A DNA stretch of 64,000 bases, from the NCBI RefSeq assembly GCF_001423525.1, contig NZ_LMOI01000001.1:186001-250000 (forward strand), given 5' to 3'. The notes below the pieces were generated by a model. The model was not told the DNA's origin. It was given only the letters and a program-made list of their open reading frames with translations, and searched no databases. This DNA comes from Arthrobacter sp. Leaf137. GTDB taxonomy: Bacteria > Actinomycetota > Actinomycetes > Actinomycetales > Micrococcaceae. This document shows, piece by piece, positions 27,866 through 36,610 of this stretch. The position numbers and the translations under genes were made by a program. How positions within the stretch are numbered: position 1 is the first letter of the stretch; each line of letters opens with the position of its first letter.

Positions 27866-29479
27866 ATGAACTCGCAGACCCCCCTCCCCGACGACGGCCA
27901 GCCCACCGAGCCTCTGCCCGGCGCACCGCGGCCCACCGAACCCCTGCCGTCCGCGCCGACCACGCCGGACCCGTCCGAGGGCCCACGGGCCTCCGAATCC
28001 AGCCGGCCAGCTGCAGGCCAGCCCGGCGCTGAACTGCCCCGCGCTGGAGCCCCCGGAGCTGATCTCCCCGAAACCGGACAGGCATACACAGGCCGTCCCG
28101 GCACCGCACCCACTGCCCCGGGCGACGCCGATTTCTTCTCCTGGATCCGCGGTCATGGCATCCAGCGTGGCCGGGACCGGTGGATCGGCGGCGTGTCCAG
28201 CGGCATTGCTCAGAAGCTGGGCGTGGACCCGTTGATCATCCGCGGCGTCTTCATCGTCCTGTCCCTGTTCGCCGGCATCGGCGTGCTGGTGTACGGCCTC
28301 GCGTGGGCGCTGCTCCCGGAGCCCGACGGACGGATCCACGTCCAGGAGGCCGCAGCTGGCCGGTGGACCACCGGGATGACAGGATCCCTGATCGCCACGA
28401 TCCTGGGACTGACCGGACTGGGCGGCGGCTTCTGGGGCTGGTCGCACAACGGCTTCGGCGGCTTCCTCTGGACGGTCTTCTGGGTGGGCGGCGCCATTTA
28501 CCTCATCTACTACCTCTCGCAGCGCAACAAGGCAGGCCGGCCGGCGATGGCCGCTCCGCACGCTGGCGGCTACGGCACGCCCGGCGCCTACGGGACGCCG
28601 GGCGCAGCCGGCACCCCAGGAACCGCCTACACAGCCGGAAATCCCGGGACCGCACCGTTCTCCTCCACGGGCACCTCATATGGAGCGGGCCCCGCTTCCC
28701 CCTCCATGCCCTCCTACGGCGACGGCAGCTATTCCGGGAGCGGCTCCTACTCCGGCGGTGGCTCCGGCAGTGGCTCAGGCTCCGGCGGCGGATTCCCGGG
28801 CGGTGGCCCCTACGGCGGTTCCCCCGCACCGCAGCGCACCCCGAAACCACGCCCGGCCGGGCCCGGCGCTCCCGCAGTGGCCGTCGCCGCCGGGTCGGCG
28901 CTGCTGGTGGGCGGCGGACTCAAGGCACTCGATGTCACCAACGTCATCGACCTGGGCGATTCCGCCAACGCCATCGTCTGGGCCAGCGCCGCAGCCGTCC
29001 TCGGCCTCGGCATCCTCATCGCCGGCCTGCGCGGCAGGACCGCTGGCATCCTGAGCTTCTTCGCCGTGGTGGCGCTGATAGCGGGCGGCGTGTACAACGT
29101 GGTGGGCAACGGCGACAGGATGCGGTTCCAGCAGGTGGACTGGGCACCGGCCAGCATCACGGAGGCCACCCGCGGCTTCGACATCACCGCGGGCCGCGGA
29201 ACCGTGGACCTGACAAACCTTGACGGCGGCGCTCCGCTGCGCTCCGACGTCCTGATTCCCCTGGACATCACCGCGAGCAACGTGACCGTAGTGATCCCGG
29301 AGGACGTCCCCGTGGACATCAAGGCGGACATGACCATGGGCAACCTCAACGAGGCCTCGGGCCAGCGCGGCGGAACCACCACCCGGGAAAGCACCTATAA
29401 CTCCGACCGGCCCGGCAGCCATCTGGTGGTCCAGATCGACGGCACCTTCAGTAACGTCACCATCCAGGAAGGCAATTGA
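27866..29479 (+). CDS. PspC and toastrack (LiaF-like) membrane protein
   Basis: The 537-residue protein has four parts. The first 90 residues are proline-rich. A PspC domain follows (about 95-155: GRDRWIGGVSSGIAQKLGVD and VLVYGLAWALLPEPD). After two more membrane helices comes a low-complexity Gly/Ser/Tyr/Pro stretch of about 110 residues. The C-terminal half has further helices and an all-beta domain (about 435-537, FDITAGRGTVDLTNLD to FSNVTIQEGN) like the LiaF toastrack. A GGAAGGATTGAGG site precedes the ATG. It is divergent from the PspC kinase by 125 bp and starts a three-gene run. It probably acts with the kinase in envelope-stress control. Confidence 0.9.
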   Translation: MNSQTPLPDDGQPTEPLPGAPRPTEPLPSAPTTPDPSEGPRASESSRPAAGQPGAELPRAGAPGADLPETGQAYTGRPGTAPTAPGDADFFSWIRGHGIQRGRDRWIGGVSSGIAQKLGVDPLIIRGVFIVLSLFAGIGVLVYGLAWALLPEPDGRIHVQEAAAGRWTTGMTGSLIATILGLTGLGGGFWGWSHNGFGGFLWTVFWVGGAIYLIYYLSQRNKAGRPAMAAPHAGGYGTPGAYGTPGAAGTPGTAYTAGNPGTAPFSSTGTSYGAGPASPSMPSYGDGSYSGSGSYSGGGSGSGSGSGGGFPGGGPYGGSPAPQRTPKPRPAGPGAPAVAVAAGSALLVGGGLKALDVTNVIDLGDSANAIVWASAAAVLGLGILIAGLRGRTAGILSFFAVVALIAGGVYNVVGNGDRMRFQQVDWAPASITEATRGFDITAGRGTVDLTNLDGGAPLRSDVLIPLDITASNVTVVIPEDVPVDIKADMTMGNLNEASGQRGGTTTRESTYNSDRPGSHLVVQIDGTFSNVTIQEGN

Positions 29480-29480
29480 G

Positions 29481-29780
29481 ATGAGCACCAGTAACCAGGC
29501 ACCGGATCCCACGGGCCGCGGCAGCTACTACCCGGACAGCACGACGACGGCGGGCACAGACCCTGCCGGCCCCTCTACCACAAGGGTGGGGACGGTGGTG
29601 TGGGGACTGATCGTCCTGGCCCTCGCCGCCCTGATCATCGTTGCCCAGCTGGGCATCGTGACCCTCAACGCCACCTACGTGCTGATCGGGCTCATGATCG
29701 GAGCGGGCGCCGCCCTGGTGGTGGGCGGCCTGCTCTCCGCCCGGAAACGTGACAACCAACCGACAACAGGGAAGTCTTGA
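29481..29780 (+). CDS. Small two-helix membrane protein
   Basis: The 99-residue protein has a polar N-terminus (SNQAPDPTGRGSYYPDS) and two membrane helices (VVWGLIVLALAALIIVAQLG and VLIGLMIGAGAALVVGGLL), with a short basic tail. It starts one base after the stop of the PspC/toastrack gene and ends three bases before the next PspC gene, so it belongs to the same operon. No function is known to me. Its position suggests a LiaI-like partner. Confidence 0.85.
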   Translation: MSTSNQAPDPTGRGSYYPDSTTTAGTDPAGPSTTRVGTVVWGLIVLALAALIIVAQLGIVTLNATYVLIGLMIGAGAALVVGGLLSARKRDNQPTTGKS

Positions 29781-29783
29781 ACC

Positions 29784-30035
29784 ATGGACAAGTTTTTCAG
29801 CATCGTCAGGGGCTTCGGCCTGCAACGCGGCCCGCAGCGCTGGGTGGGTGGCGTCCTGGGCGGCATCGCCGCAAAAACGAACGTGGACGTGGCCTTCGTC
29901 CGCATCGCGTTCCTCGTGTTCTGCCTCCTCCCCGGGCCCGCAGTGGTTTTCTACCTCCTGGCGTGGGCCGTCCTTCCCGACCAGCGGAACGTGATTCCGC
30001 TGCAGGCATTCCTAGAGCGCCGGTCCCTCAGCTGA
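29784..30035 (+). CDS. PspC-domain protein
   Basis: The 83-residue protein is little more than a PspC domain: LQRGPQRWVGGVLGGIAAKT followed by VRIAFLVFCLLPGPAVVFYLLAWAVLPDQ. It is the third PspC domain encoded within 4.4 kb, after the kinase and the toastrack protein. It ends the plus-strand operon and is followed by a hairpin terminator. PspC proteins are inner-membrane components of phage-shock and related envelope-stress responses; which signal is sensed here is not shown. Confidence 0.92.
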   Translation: MDKFFSIVRGFGLQRGPQRWVGGVLGGIAAKTNVDVAFVRIAFLVFCLLPGPAVVFYLLAWAVLPDQRNVIPLQAFLERRSLS

Positions 30036-30052
30036 CCTGCAGGTGACGTCCG

Positions 30053-30085
30053 AAGGCCTCCGCCGTTCACTATGGCGGGGGCCTT
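30053..30085 (+). terminator. Terminator of the PspC operon
   Basis: AAGGCCTCCGCC (30053-30064) pairs with GGCGGGGGCCTT (30074-30085) with one G-T pair. A short T-rich end follows (CCTTTGCC). Confidence 0.65.
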
Positions 30086-30229
30086 TGCCGTGCCCGGCAG
30101 GCCGGCGCTTGCGGGCGGCGTACCGCGTGTAACAGGTTTGTGTCGTACCCCACACCTCCCACTACACTTCTAGGTGAGCTCAGCGTGGCGCTCTGCCAGT
30201 AGACCCTCTTCCAGGATTTGAGCCGAAAC

Positions 30230-31255
30230 ATGAAAATTGGAATCCTCACCAGCGGTGGCGACTGCCCCGGACTGAACGCGGTTATCCGCGGCGCCGTGCT
30301 GAAGGGTATCGCCATCCACGGCCACGAGTTCGTCGGATTCCTCGACGGCTGGCGCGGCGTGGTGGAGGGCGATATCATCGACATCCCCCGCACCATGGTT
30401 CGCGGCATCGCCAAGCAGGGCGGCACCATCCTGGGCACATCCCGCACCAACCCGTTCGAAAACGGCGGCGGCCCCGAGGTCATCAAAGCCCACATGGACC
30501 GGCTCGGCATCGACGCGATCATCGCCATCGGCGGTGAGGGAACCCTTGCCGCGGCCAAGCGCCTGACCGACGCCGGCCTGAAGATCGTCGGCGTCCCCAA
30601 GACCGTGGACAACGACCTCGACGCCACCGACTACACCTTCGGTTTCGACACCGCGGTGCAGATCGCCACCGAGGCCATCGACCGGCTCCGGACCACCGGG
30701 GAATCGCACCACCGCTGCATGATCGCCGAGGTCATGGGCCGGCACGTCGGCTGGATCGCCCTGCACGCCGGCATGGCGGCAGGCGCCCACGCCATCCTCA
30801 TTCCGGAACAGAAAGTCAGCATCGAACAGATCACCGAATGGGTGAACGAGGCCCATGCCCGCGGCCGTGCGCCGCTGGTGGTCGTCGCTGAAGGGTTCGT
30901 GCCCGAGCACATGGAATCCCCGCACTCCGAGCGCGGCCTGGACACGTTCGGCCGTCCCCGCCTGGGCGGCATCGCCGACCAGCTCGCGCCCGAACTGGAA
31001 GCACGCACCGGCATCGAAACCCGCGCCACCATCCTGGGCCACATCCAGCGTGGCGGCGTCCCCTCGGCCTTCGACCGCGTCCTCGCCACCCGCCTGGGCA
31101 TGGCCGCCATCGACTCCGTGGTGGAGGGCTTCTGGGGCACCATGGTGGCGCTCAAGGGCACCGACATCCAGCATGTCGCCTTCGAGGAAGCCTTGGGCCA
31201 GCTCAAGACCGTGCCGCAGAACAGGTACGACGAAGCCGCTGTCCTGTTCGGCTAA
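30230..31255 (+). CDS. pfkA: 6-phosphofructokinase
   Basis: The 341-residue enzyme phosphorylates fructose 6-phosphate in glycolysis. Family signatures are GGDCPGLNAVIRG at the N-terminus, PKTVDNDLDATD with the catalytic aspartate, and MGRHVGWIA. The position after the second glycine in IGGEGTL is Gly, which in group III enzymes goes with ATP use, whereas the pyrophosphate-dependent enzymes have Asp there. The ATG at 30230 gives the standard MKIGILTSGGD start; a TTG at 30218 would add four residues. It stands alone between the PspC operon and a GNAT gene. Confidence 0.95.
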   Translation: MKIGILTSGGDCPGLNAVIRGAVLKGIAIHGHEFVGFLDGWRGVVEGDIIDIPRTMVRGIAKQGGTILGTSRTNPFENGGGPEVIKAHMDRLGIDAIIAIGGEGTLAAAKRLTDAGLKIVGVPKTVDNDLDATDYTFGFDTAVQIATEAIDRLRTTGESHHRCMIAEVMGRHVGWIALHAGMAAGAHAILIPEQKVSIEQITEWVNEAHARGRAPLVVVAEGFVPEHMESPHSERGLDTFGRPRLGGIADQLAPELEARTGIETRATILGHIQRGGVPSAFDRVLATRLGMAAIDSVVEGFWGTMVALKGTDIQHVAFEEALGQLKTVPQNRYDEAAVLFG

Positions 31256-31268
31256 GTACAGCACATTG

Positions 31269-31295
31269 CCCGGCCGGGCATGATGTCCGGCCGGG
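31269..31295 (+). other. Hairpin after pfkA
   Basis: CCCGGCCGG (31269-31277) pairs with CCGGCCGGG (31287-31295), extended by two inner pairs. No T run follows, so termination is uncertain. Confidence 0.4.
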
Positions 31296-31311
31296 ACAGC
31301 CGCCGGCGCCC

Positions 31312-31317
31312 TAGGCT
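31312..31317 (+). promoter_or_regulatory. -10 element of a probable leaderless promoter
   Basis: TAGGCT ends exactly 6 nt before the ATG at 31324. There is no purine-rich ribosome site for this gene. Confidence 0.5.
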
Positions 31318-31323
31318 GGGACC

Positions 31324-32040
31324 ATGACACTCGATCCCGGCTCTGCCGCCATCATCCAGCTGGCCTGGGCCCGCCGCCTGGGCCTCGACGACGACGCTTT
31401 TAGCACTGCGCTTGCCTCCGGCGAACGCATCGTCCGGGCCGATGAATCAGCCGGCACGGTGGAGTTCGTCAGGTTGTTCGGCAGTTCCGTGCTGGTAGGG
31501 CCGCAGGACGTCATTGACGCGGCCGCGGACATCCCCGATACGGACATGGCCCAGCACGTCACCCTGCTGACGCTGACCCGGGCCCGTGGCGGGCACGGCC
31601 TGGGCGCGGCGGCGCTGTTCTTCGCCGACGACCTGCCGCTGCAGCAGCCCTCCGAAGAGATGACGGTGTCACACGGTAACGCCGAAGCGATCGAACTGGA
31701 GGGCCGCTGCCCGCCGGACGACGTCAACGAGGTGGGGCTCTCCGACCTTGAGAACCGCTTCACCATCGTCCATGAGCTCGACGGCAGGCGGGTTCCCCGG
31801 GCCTGCGGCGCCTACACAGAGTGGGAAGGACTGCTGGCCCACTTGGGGGTCCTGGTGGATCCGGAGTGGCGGCGCCGGGGCCTGGGGACACTGGCCGCCT
31901 CCATCGCGTCCCACGAAGCCCTGGCCGCCGGGCTGACGCTGCAATGGCGGGCGGACGTCAGCAACACGGGATCGCTGGCGCTGGCCCGCCGCCTCGGCTT
32001 GTCAGCCGGCGGAATCCAGACCAGCGTCCACCTTGGCTGA
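31324..32040 (+). CDS. GNAT-family N-acetyltransferase
   Basis: The 238-residue protein has a variable N-terminal half and a C-terminal GNAT acetyl-CoA-binding core (VDPEWRRRGLGTLAASIASHEAL, then LALARRLGLSAGGIQTSVHLG). The substrate is unknown. The start codon follows a TAGGCT -10 element by 6 nt, pointing to a leaderless transcript. Its 3' end overlaps the 3' end of the convergent transporter gene by 39 bp, so the two transcripts are complementary at their ends. Confidence 0.88.
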   Translation: MTLDPGSAAIIQLAWARRLGLDDDAFSTALASGERIVRADESAGTVEFVRLFGSSVLVGPQDVIDAAADIPDTDMAQHVTLLTLTRARGGHGLGAAALFFADDLPLQQPSEEMTVSHGNAEAIELEGRCPPDDVNEVGLSDLENRFTIVHELDGRRVPRACGAYTEWEGLLAHLGVLVDPEWRRRGLGTLAASIASHEALAAGLTLQWRADVSNTGSLALARRLGLSAGGIQTSVHLG

Positions 32041-33531
32041 GGGAGCCGATCCTTCAGCGGCGCCCCACCCCTGAACCGGCTTGGGTTTGGCGAAGAACAG
32101 CACCACAACTGCCCCGGCCAGCACCACAGCGGCGGGCAACAGGATGGACTGCGCCATCGCCGTCGAGAATCCTGCGTGCAGGAAGTCCGGCAGGGAACCG
32201 CCCATGGCCATGCCCTCGCCCGCCCCGCCGGCCTGGCCGCCGGGGCCGGCCGGGAGCTCAGCCGCCAGCCGCGACTGAATCAGGACCGCAATGGCAGCGC
32301 TGCCCAGGACCGCTCCGAACTGGCGGGTGGTGTTGTAGACGCCGGAGCCGGCGCCCGCTTGCCGCGGCGGCAGGTTCCTGGTGGCGGTGGTGCTCAGGGG
32401 CGCCCAGATGCCGGCGTTGGCGAAGCCGAGAACAGCGCTGGGAAGCAGGAACAGCAGGATGGGGGTGTCCGGCTGCATCAGCAATCCGTTCCACACCAGG
32501 GCCACGGCCATGAGTGTCAGGCCCGCGGCTGCCAGGTATTTGGGGTTGACCCGGTCCACGATCTTTCCCACCACGGGAGCCATGCCACCCGAGATCAGCG
32601 CCATGGGCACCATCAGCAACGCTGACTGGGTGGGTGTCAGGCCGCGGACCATCTGGTAGTAGAAGATCAGCGGCAGCCCGAAGGACGTTACCGTGAACCC
32701 CACCATGGTGATTCCAAGGTTGGCCAGCGAAAAGTTCCGGTCATGGAACAGTCCCAGCGGCAGCAGCGGCTCGCCCTTGTTGAAACGCTGCCAGGCGACG
32801 AATCCGGCGAGGATTATGATCCCGGCGATGATCAGGGACCAGACGCTGATGGGTCCGGCGATGGTTCCCCAGTTGTACGTCTCGCCTTCCTGGATGCCGA
32901 AGACCAGCAGGAAGAGCCCGACGGCGCTGAGCAGCACACCGGGAATGTCGAACCGGTGCGGGTGGGTGCTGAGTGCGGGCACGTTGCGCACCGCGAGGAT
33001 GAACCCGACGACGCCGATGGGAACGTTGATGAAGAAGATCCACTCCCAGCCGAGGCTGTCCACCAGGACACCGCCCAGGATTGGGCCCACCAGCGTGGCC
33101 ATGCCCGCGGTGGCGCCCCAGATGGCCATGGCGGCACCCCGGCGGTCCGGCGGGAAGATACGGGTGATGACGGCCATGGTCTGCGGTGTCATCACTGCAG
33201 CACCGAGGCCCTGCAGCACGCGGGCGGCGATGAGGGTCTCCACGTCCTGGGCCAGGCCGCACCACAGCGAGGCCAGGGTAAAGACCACCAGGCCCAGCAG
33301 GTACAGCTTCTTGGGCCCGAACCGGTCGCCCAGCCTGCCGGTGATCAGCAGGGGTACCGCGTAGGCCAGCAGATAGGCACTGGTCACCCAGATCACGGAG
33401 TTAATATCGGCGCCCAGGCCCTCCATGATCCGCGGGTTGGCCACGGACACGATGGTGCTGTCAATCAGGATCATGAAGAACCCGATCACCAGCGACCACA
33501 GCGCCGCCCAGGGCTTTTCTACGTTTTCCAT
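32002..33531 (-). CDS. DHA2-type (14-helix) MFS drug exporter
   Basis: The 509-residue protein belongs to the EmrB/QacA group of proton-driven multidrug exporters. The first helix carries FFMILIDSTIVSVANP, typical of the group; motif A is GRLGDRFGPKKLYLLG, and about 14 helices can be counted. The ATG at 33531 is chosen because GAAGGATG lies about 8 nt upstream; the ATG at 33552 has no site and the longer frame to 33798 reads through the ankyrin gene. It overlaps the convergent GNAT gene by 39 bp. Substrate unknown. Confidence 0.9.
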   Translation of the reverse strand: MENVEKPWAALWSLVIGFFMILIDSTIVSVANPRIMEGLGADINSVIWVTSAYLLAYAVPLLITGRLGDRFGPKKLYLLGLVVFTLASLWCGLAQDVETLIAARVLQGLGAAVMTPQTMAVITRIFPPDRRGAAMAIWGATAGMATLVGPILGGVLVDSLGWEWIFFINVPIGVVGFILAVRNVPALSTHPHRFDIPGVLLSAVGLFLLVFGIQEGETYNWGTIAGPISVWSLIIAGIIILAGFVAWQRFNKGEPLLPLGLFHDRNFSLANLGITMVGFTVTSFGLPLIFYYQMVRGLTPTQSALLMVPMALISGGMAPVVGKIVDRVNPKYLAAAGLTLMAVALVWNGLLMQPDTPILLFLLPSAVLGFANAGIWAPLSTTATRNLPPRQAGAGSGVYNTTRQFGAVLGSAAIAVLIQSRLAAELPAGPGGQAGGAGEGMAMGGSLPDFLHAGFSTAMAQSILLPAAVVLAGAVVVLFFAKPKPVQGWGAAEGSAPSAKVDAGLDSAG

Positions 33532-33580
33532 CCGGTCATCCTTCAGAGTCATTTGGTGGTTGCCGGGCGGACCCGGGGGC

Positions 33581-34009
33581 TCAGCCCAGGAGGTCGAGGA
33601 TCTCCTGGCGGGCAAACATTTGCGCGGCCGCGCGTGCCGACGGTGCTCCGGCGTCGGGATCTGCGCCGGCATCCAGCAGGACCCGGGCCACATCCGTGTA
33701 TCCCTTGAATGCCGCACCGGCCAGCGGCGTCTGGCCGCGGTCATTGGCGGTGTTTGCCTCGGCGCCGTGTTCGAGCACCAGGCGCACCGTGTCGGCATGG
33801 CCGTGGTAGGCGGCCAGCATCAGGAGGGAATCTCCGGCGGCATTGGTAAGTGTGGCCGGAGCCCCGGCGCCGAGGTATGCGCGGAGCAGTTCGGTGTTCC
33901 CGTCCCGGGCTGCCTGGAAGAGGCTGTGGGCCAGGGCGACCGCGTCGTCGTCCGACCCTGATCCTGCCGCGGCGTCCTGCGCCGGCGTGGCGTTTCCGTG
34001 TTCTGTCAT
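33581..34009 (-). CDS. Ankyrin-repeat protein
   Basis: The 142-residue protein has a short acidic N-terminus and then three to four ankyrin repeats (GDSLLMLAAYHGHADTVRLV, RGQTPLAGAAFKGYTDVARV and a shortened third). It has no signal peptide, so it should be a cytoplasmic protein-binding module. Its ATG overlaps the stop of ygfZ by four bases (ATGA), so the two are co-translated. The transporter gene follows after 50 bp on the same strand. No partner can be named. Confidence 0.9.
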   Translation of the reverse strand: MTEHGNATPAQDAAAGSGSDDDAVALAHSLFQAARDGNTELLRAYLGAGAPATLTNAAGDSLLMLAAYHGHADTVRLVLEHGAEANTANDRGQTPLAGAAFKGYTDVARVLLDAGADPDAGAPSARAAAQMFARQEILDLLG

Positions 34010-35091
34010 GCGCGTGGCCCCCTGAGGAATCCGGTCTGGCGCCCCACCACCTGGCCGGCGTCAGGGGCGACGATGAGTTCCTGTCCGGCGGTGTACGGCT
34101 CGTCCCCGTCCAGGACCGTCAGTATTTCATCCGGAGCGACGGACCGCTTTATGACCGCCAGCGCCACCGGCCCCATTTCGTAGTGCTGCGCCACGGATGT
34201 GACGGCCCCTACTTTGCGGTCGCCGGCAAGGACCACACTGCCGGCGGCCGGGAGGGTGTGCTGCGAACCGTCCAGCTGGAGGAACACGAGGCGCCGCGGC
34301 GGGTGCCCCAGGTTGTGGACGCGGGCGATGGTTTCCTGGCCCTTGTAGCAGCCTTTGGCCAGGTGGACTGCGGTACGGAGCAGGTCCAGTTCATGCGGAA
34401 TCGTCCTGTCATCGGTTTCGGCGCCGATCCGGGGACGCCAGGCAGCGATGCGCAGCGCTTCGGATGCCATGACGCCTGCGAGCGGCCGGTCCGCCACCAT
34501 CCGTTCCAGTTCGGCGGCGGGGACGAGGTATTCGAACCACGGCCGTTCCAGCCCGGGGTGGTTCTCTTCGGCAACGGTGGCGTAGGAGTACCCGCCGGCA
34601 GAGACATGCGGCCACGGGTCCTGCCAGGCCACCAGCGTGGCCCACTCAGGAACTGCGGCGGTACTGCCCACCACTGCCCAGCCAGCCGAGGCGTCGGCGA
34701 TGTCCACGCGCAGCATGAACTTCATCCTGTTGAGGTACTCAGCCAGCGGAGCGGCCTCGGCGCCTTCGACGATCAGCCAGGCGGTGCCGCCGTCGTCAAC
34801 GATGCGCGCATCGAATTCGATCCGCCCCTGGACGCTCAGCAGGAGCAGTTCGCTGGACTCCCCCGGCTGAAGGGCCGTCACCTGCTGGGATGACAGCGTG
34901 TTCAGCCAGCTCAGCCGGTCCGGCCCGGTGACGGTGACAACACCGCGGGAGGAGAGGTCGACGACGGCGGTTCCGGCCGCCAGGGCACGCTGCTCCCGGA
35001 GTGGCTCACCGTAGTGGGCTGCGACGCCGGCATCCGCACCGGCTGCCTCGACAGCTCCGGGGCGCGACAAAAGGGGGCTGGGAGTAGTCAT
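34006..35091 (-). CDS. ygfZ: Folate-binding YgfZ/GcvT-like protein
   Basis: The 361-residue protein is a YgfZ-type protein, which uses folate in the maintenance or repair of iron-sulfur enzymes such as MiaB. The hallmark KGCYKGQE motif with its conserved cysteine is present, within LAKGCYKGQETIARVHNLGH, and the GcvT-like N-terminal half reads DLSSRGVVTVTGPDRLSWLN. The gene overlaps the ankyrin gene by four bases. From memory, ygfZ, a nitrobindin-like gene, glnR and mshD also lie near each other in mycobacteria, so this neighbourhood seems conserved. Confidence 0.92.
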   Translation of the reverse strand: MTTPSPLLSRPGAVEAAGADAGVAAHYGEPLREQRALAAGTAVVDLSSRGVVTVTGPDRLSWLNTLSSQQVTALQPGESSELLLLSVQGRIEFDARIVDDGGTAWLIVEGAEAAPLAEYLNRMKFMLRVDIADASAGWAVVGSTAAVPEWATLVAWQDPWPHVSAGGYSYATVAEENHPGLERPWFEYLVPAAELERMVADRPLAGVMASEALRIAAWRPRIGAETDDRTIPHELDLLRTAVHLAKGCYKGQETIARVHNLGHPPRRLVFLQLDGSQHTLPAAGSVVLAGDRKVGAVTSVAQHYEMGPVALAVIKRSVAPDEILTVLDGDEPYTAGQELIVAPDAGQVVGRQTGFLRGPRA

Positions 35092-35209
35092 ATTGGGGAG
35101 AACGTCCTTCAGTCAGTCTGTATTCCGCTTTGTCGCCGGAACTTGGAACCCTGGCCCGGAGCGTCTGAACCTTGGCCAGGCCCGGGGGGATTGCGGAGCG
35201 GTTGGGTGT

Positions 35210-35932
35210 TTACCGGTATTCGGGGTTTTCGAAGTCGAACCGGGTCCCGGCGGTCCATTCCTTGGGCAGGTTGCCGTACGCAGGGTAGCCGCCGGCGTCC
35301 TTGAGGGTCCGGGCCAGGTGCAGGAGGTTCCACGTCATGAAGGTGGTGTTCCGGTTGGTGAAGTCGCTTTCCGGTCCGCCTGAGCCTTCGTCGAGGTAGC
35401 TGGGGCCGGGTCCAACGGGCCCGATCCACCCGGCGTCGGCTTGGGGTGGAATGCTGAAGCCGATGTGCTGCAGGCTGTAGAGGACATTCATGGCGCAGTG
35501 CTTGATGCCGTCCTCGTTGCCCGTGATCAGGCAACCGCCCACTTTGGGATAAAACGCCCACTGGCCCTTGCTGTTGAGCTCACCGGAATGGGCATAGAGG
35601 CGTTCAATCAGCTTCTTGGTCTGCGATGAGTTGTCGCCCAGCCAGATGGGGCCGGCCACCACCACGATGTCGGCATCCTGGACGGCGGGGTAGAGTTCCG
35701 GCCATTCGTCGGTGGCCCAGCCGTACTGGGTCATGTCCGGGTAGACCCCGCTGGCGATGTCGTGGTCCACCGTGCGGATCACCCTGGTGCTGACGCCCTG
35801 CTTCTCCATGATCCGCCGGCTGATGTTGATCAGGCCGCCAGTATTGGACGTCTGCGGCGACCTCTTGAGCGTGCCGTTGAAGAAGACAGCCTTGAGATCG
35901 CTGTAGTTTCCGGAGGTATCTTCATTTGCCAC
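35210..35932 (-). CDS. Flavodoxin-like NAD(P)H-dependent oxidoreductase
   Basis: The 240-residue protein has the FMN-reductase/flavodoxin fold: a first strand and phosphate loop FFNGTLKRSPQTSNTGGL, and DIVVVAGPIWLGDNSSQTKK, a motif that contacts the flavin ring. It probably reduces FMN-bound or quinone substrates with NAD(P)H. It starts with GTG at 35932, with GGGAG about 9 nt away. It lies between ygfZ (119 bp downstream) and the nitrobindin-like gene on the same strand. The substrate is unknown. Confidence 0.88.
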   Translation of the reverse strand: MANEDTSGNYSDLKAVFFNGTLKRSPQTSNTGGLINISRRIMEKQGVSTRVIRTVDHDIASGVYPDMTQYGWATDEWPELYPAVQDADIVVVAGPIWLGDNSSQTKKLIERLYAHSGELNSKGQWAFYPKVGGCLITGNEDGIKHCAMNVLYSLQHIGFSIPPQADAGWIGPVGPGPSYLDEGSGGPESDFTNRNTTFMTWNLLHLARTLKDAGGYPAYGNLPKEWTAGTRFDFENPEYR

Positions 35933-35962
35933 GGCGGCGCTCCCTGCTGGTGGACCTTCTGG

Positions 35963-36571
35963 TTATGAAACCCTTGCCAGGAACGCCGAGGCGTGGGCTT
36001 CGAGGCCCTTGCCCGCTTCCCCTCCTGTTGCGACGTCCCACCGCCACAACAGGTTGCCGTCCACCAGTCCGAAGATCCGGGTGGCGGCGCTGTAATCCTT
36101 GGAGTGGCTGCCGCGCATCACCATGTCGGTGGTGAGCTGGATCTGCGGGCCCTTGATCTGGCCGTAGTACAGCTCCGAGATGCCGCCGGGGTGGGAGATG
36201 GACACCGAAATGTCGAATCCGCCCTCGCTGTTGCGCAGGGCTTCCACTTCGTCGGCGCTCTTGAGCGCAGGCACGATGTCCGCGGGTACCAGGCCGGGGC
36301 CACCGTCAGCGTCAAGCTGTTTGCGCTCCAGCGCCCAGAAGCCGGTCTCAACCGTGAGGGGCCGCAGGCGCGTGCCGTCGTCGTCCGTCAGCCAGCTCTC
36401 CGCCCGGTACTGCAGGTACGGCAGGCCGTTATGGGTGAAGGAGACGTGCTGCAGGAAGTGCTCGGAATCCTCATCCCCGGTGCCGAGGCGGCCACGGCCC
36501 TCCCACTCACCAATGAGCCAGGAAAGGGGAACAAGTTCCGGAGTCAGATCTGTGGGAATCTCAATGGGCAC
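35963..36571 (-). CDS. Nitrobindin-like heme-binding beta-barrel (FABP family) protein
   Basis: The 202-residue protein belongs to the actinobacterial FABP-like/nitrobindin family, ten-stranded barrels that bind heme. The family motif GxWxGxG is seen as GEWEGRGRL at residues about 21-29, and the C-terminal histidine that serves as heme ligand in characterised members is in LEAHASAFLARV. Role: nitric oxide or peroxynitrite handling is proposed for relatives, and is only an inference here. It starts with GTG preceded by GAGG. The 37-residue membrane peptide gene lies 39 bp upstream. Confidence 0.88.
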   Translation of the reverse strand: MPIEIPTDLTPELVPLSWLIGEWEGRGRLGTGDEDSEHFLQHVSFTHNGLPYLQYRAESWLTDDDGTRLRPLTVETGFWALERKQLDADGGPGLVPADIVPALKSADEVEALRNSEGGFDISVSISHPGGISELYYGQIKGPQIQLTTDMVMRGSHSKDYSAATRIFGLVDGNLLWRWDVATGGEAGKGLEAHASAFLARVS

Positions 36572-36610
36572 GGCATTTACCTCGAGAAACTGCGGGATCG
36601 GAAGGCTGGT

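Noticed and set aside
28560..28830. Gly/Ser/Tyr/Pro repeats that could be taken for a tandem DNA repeat
   Set aside because: They are in frame within the PspC/toastrack protein and vary at the DNA level, so it is a low-complexity protein linker.
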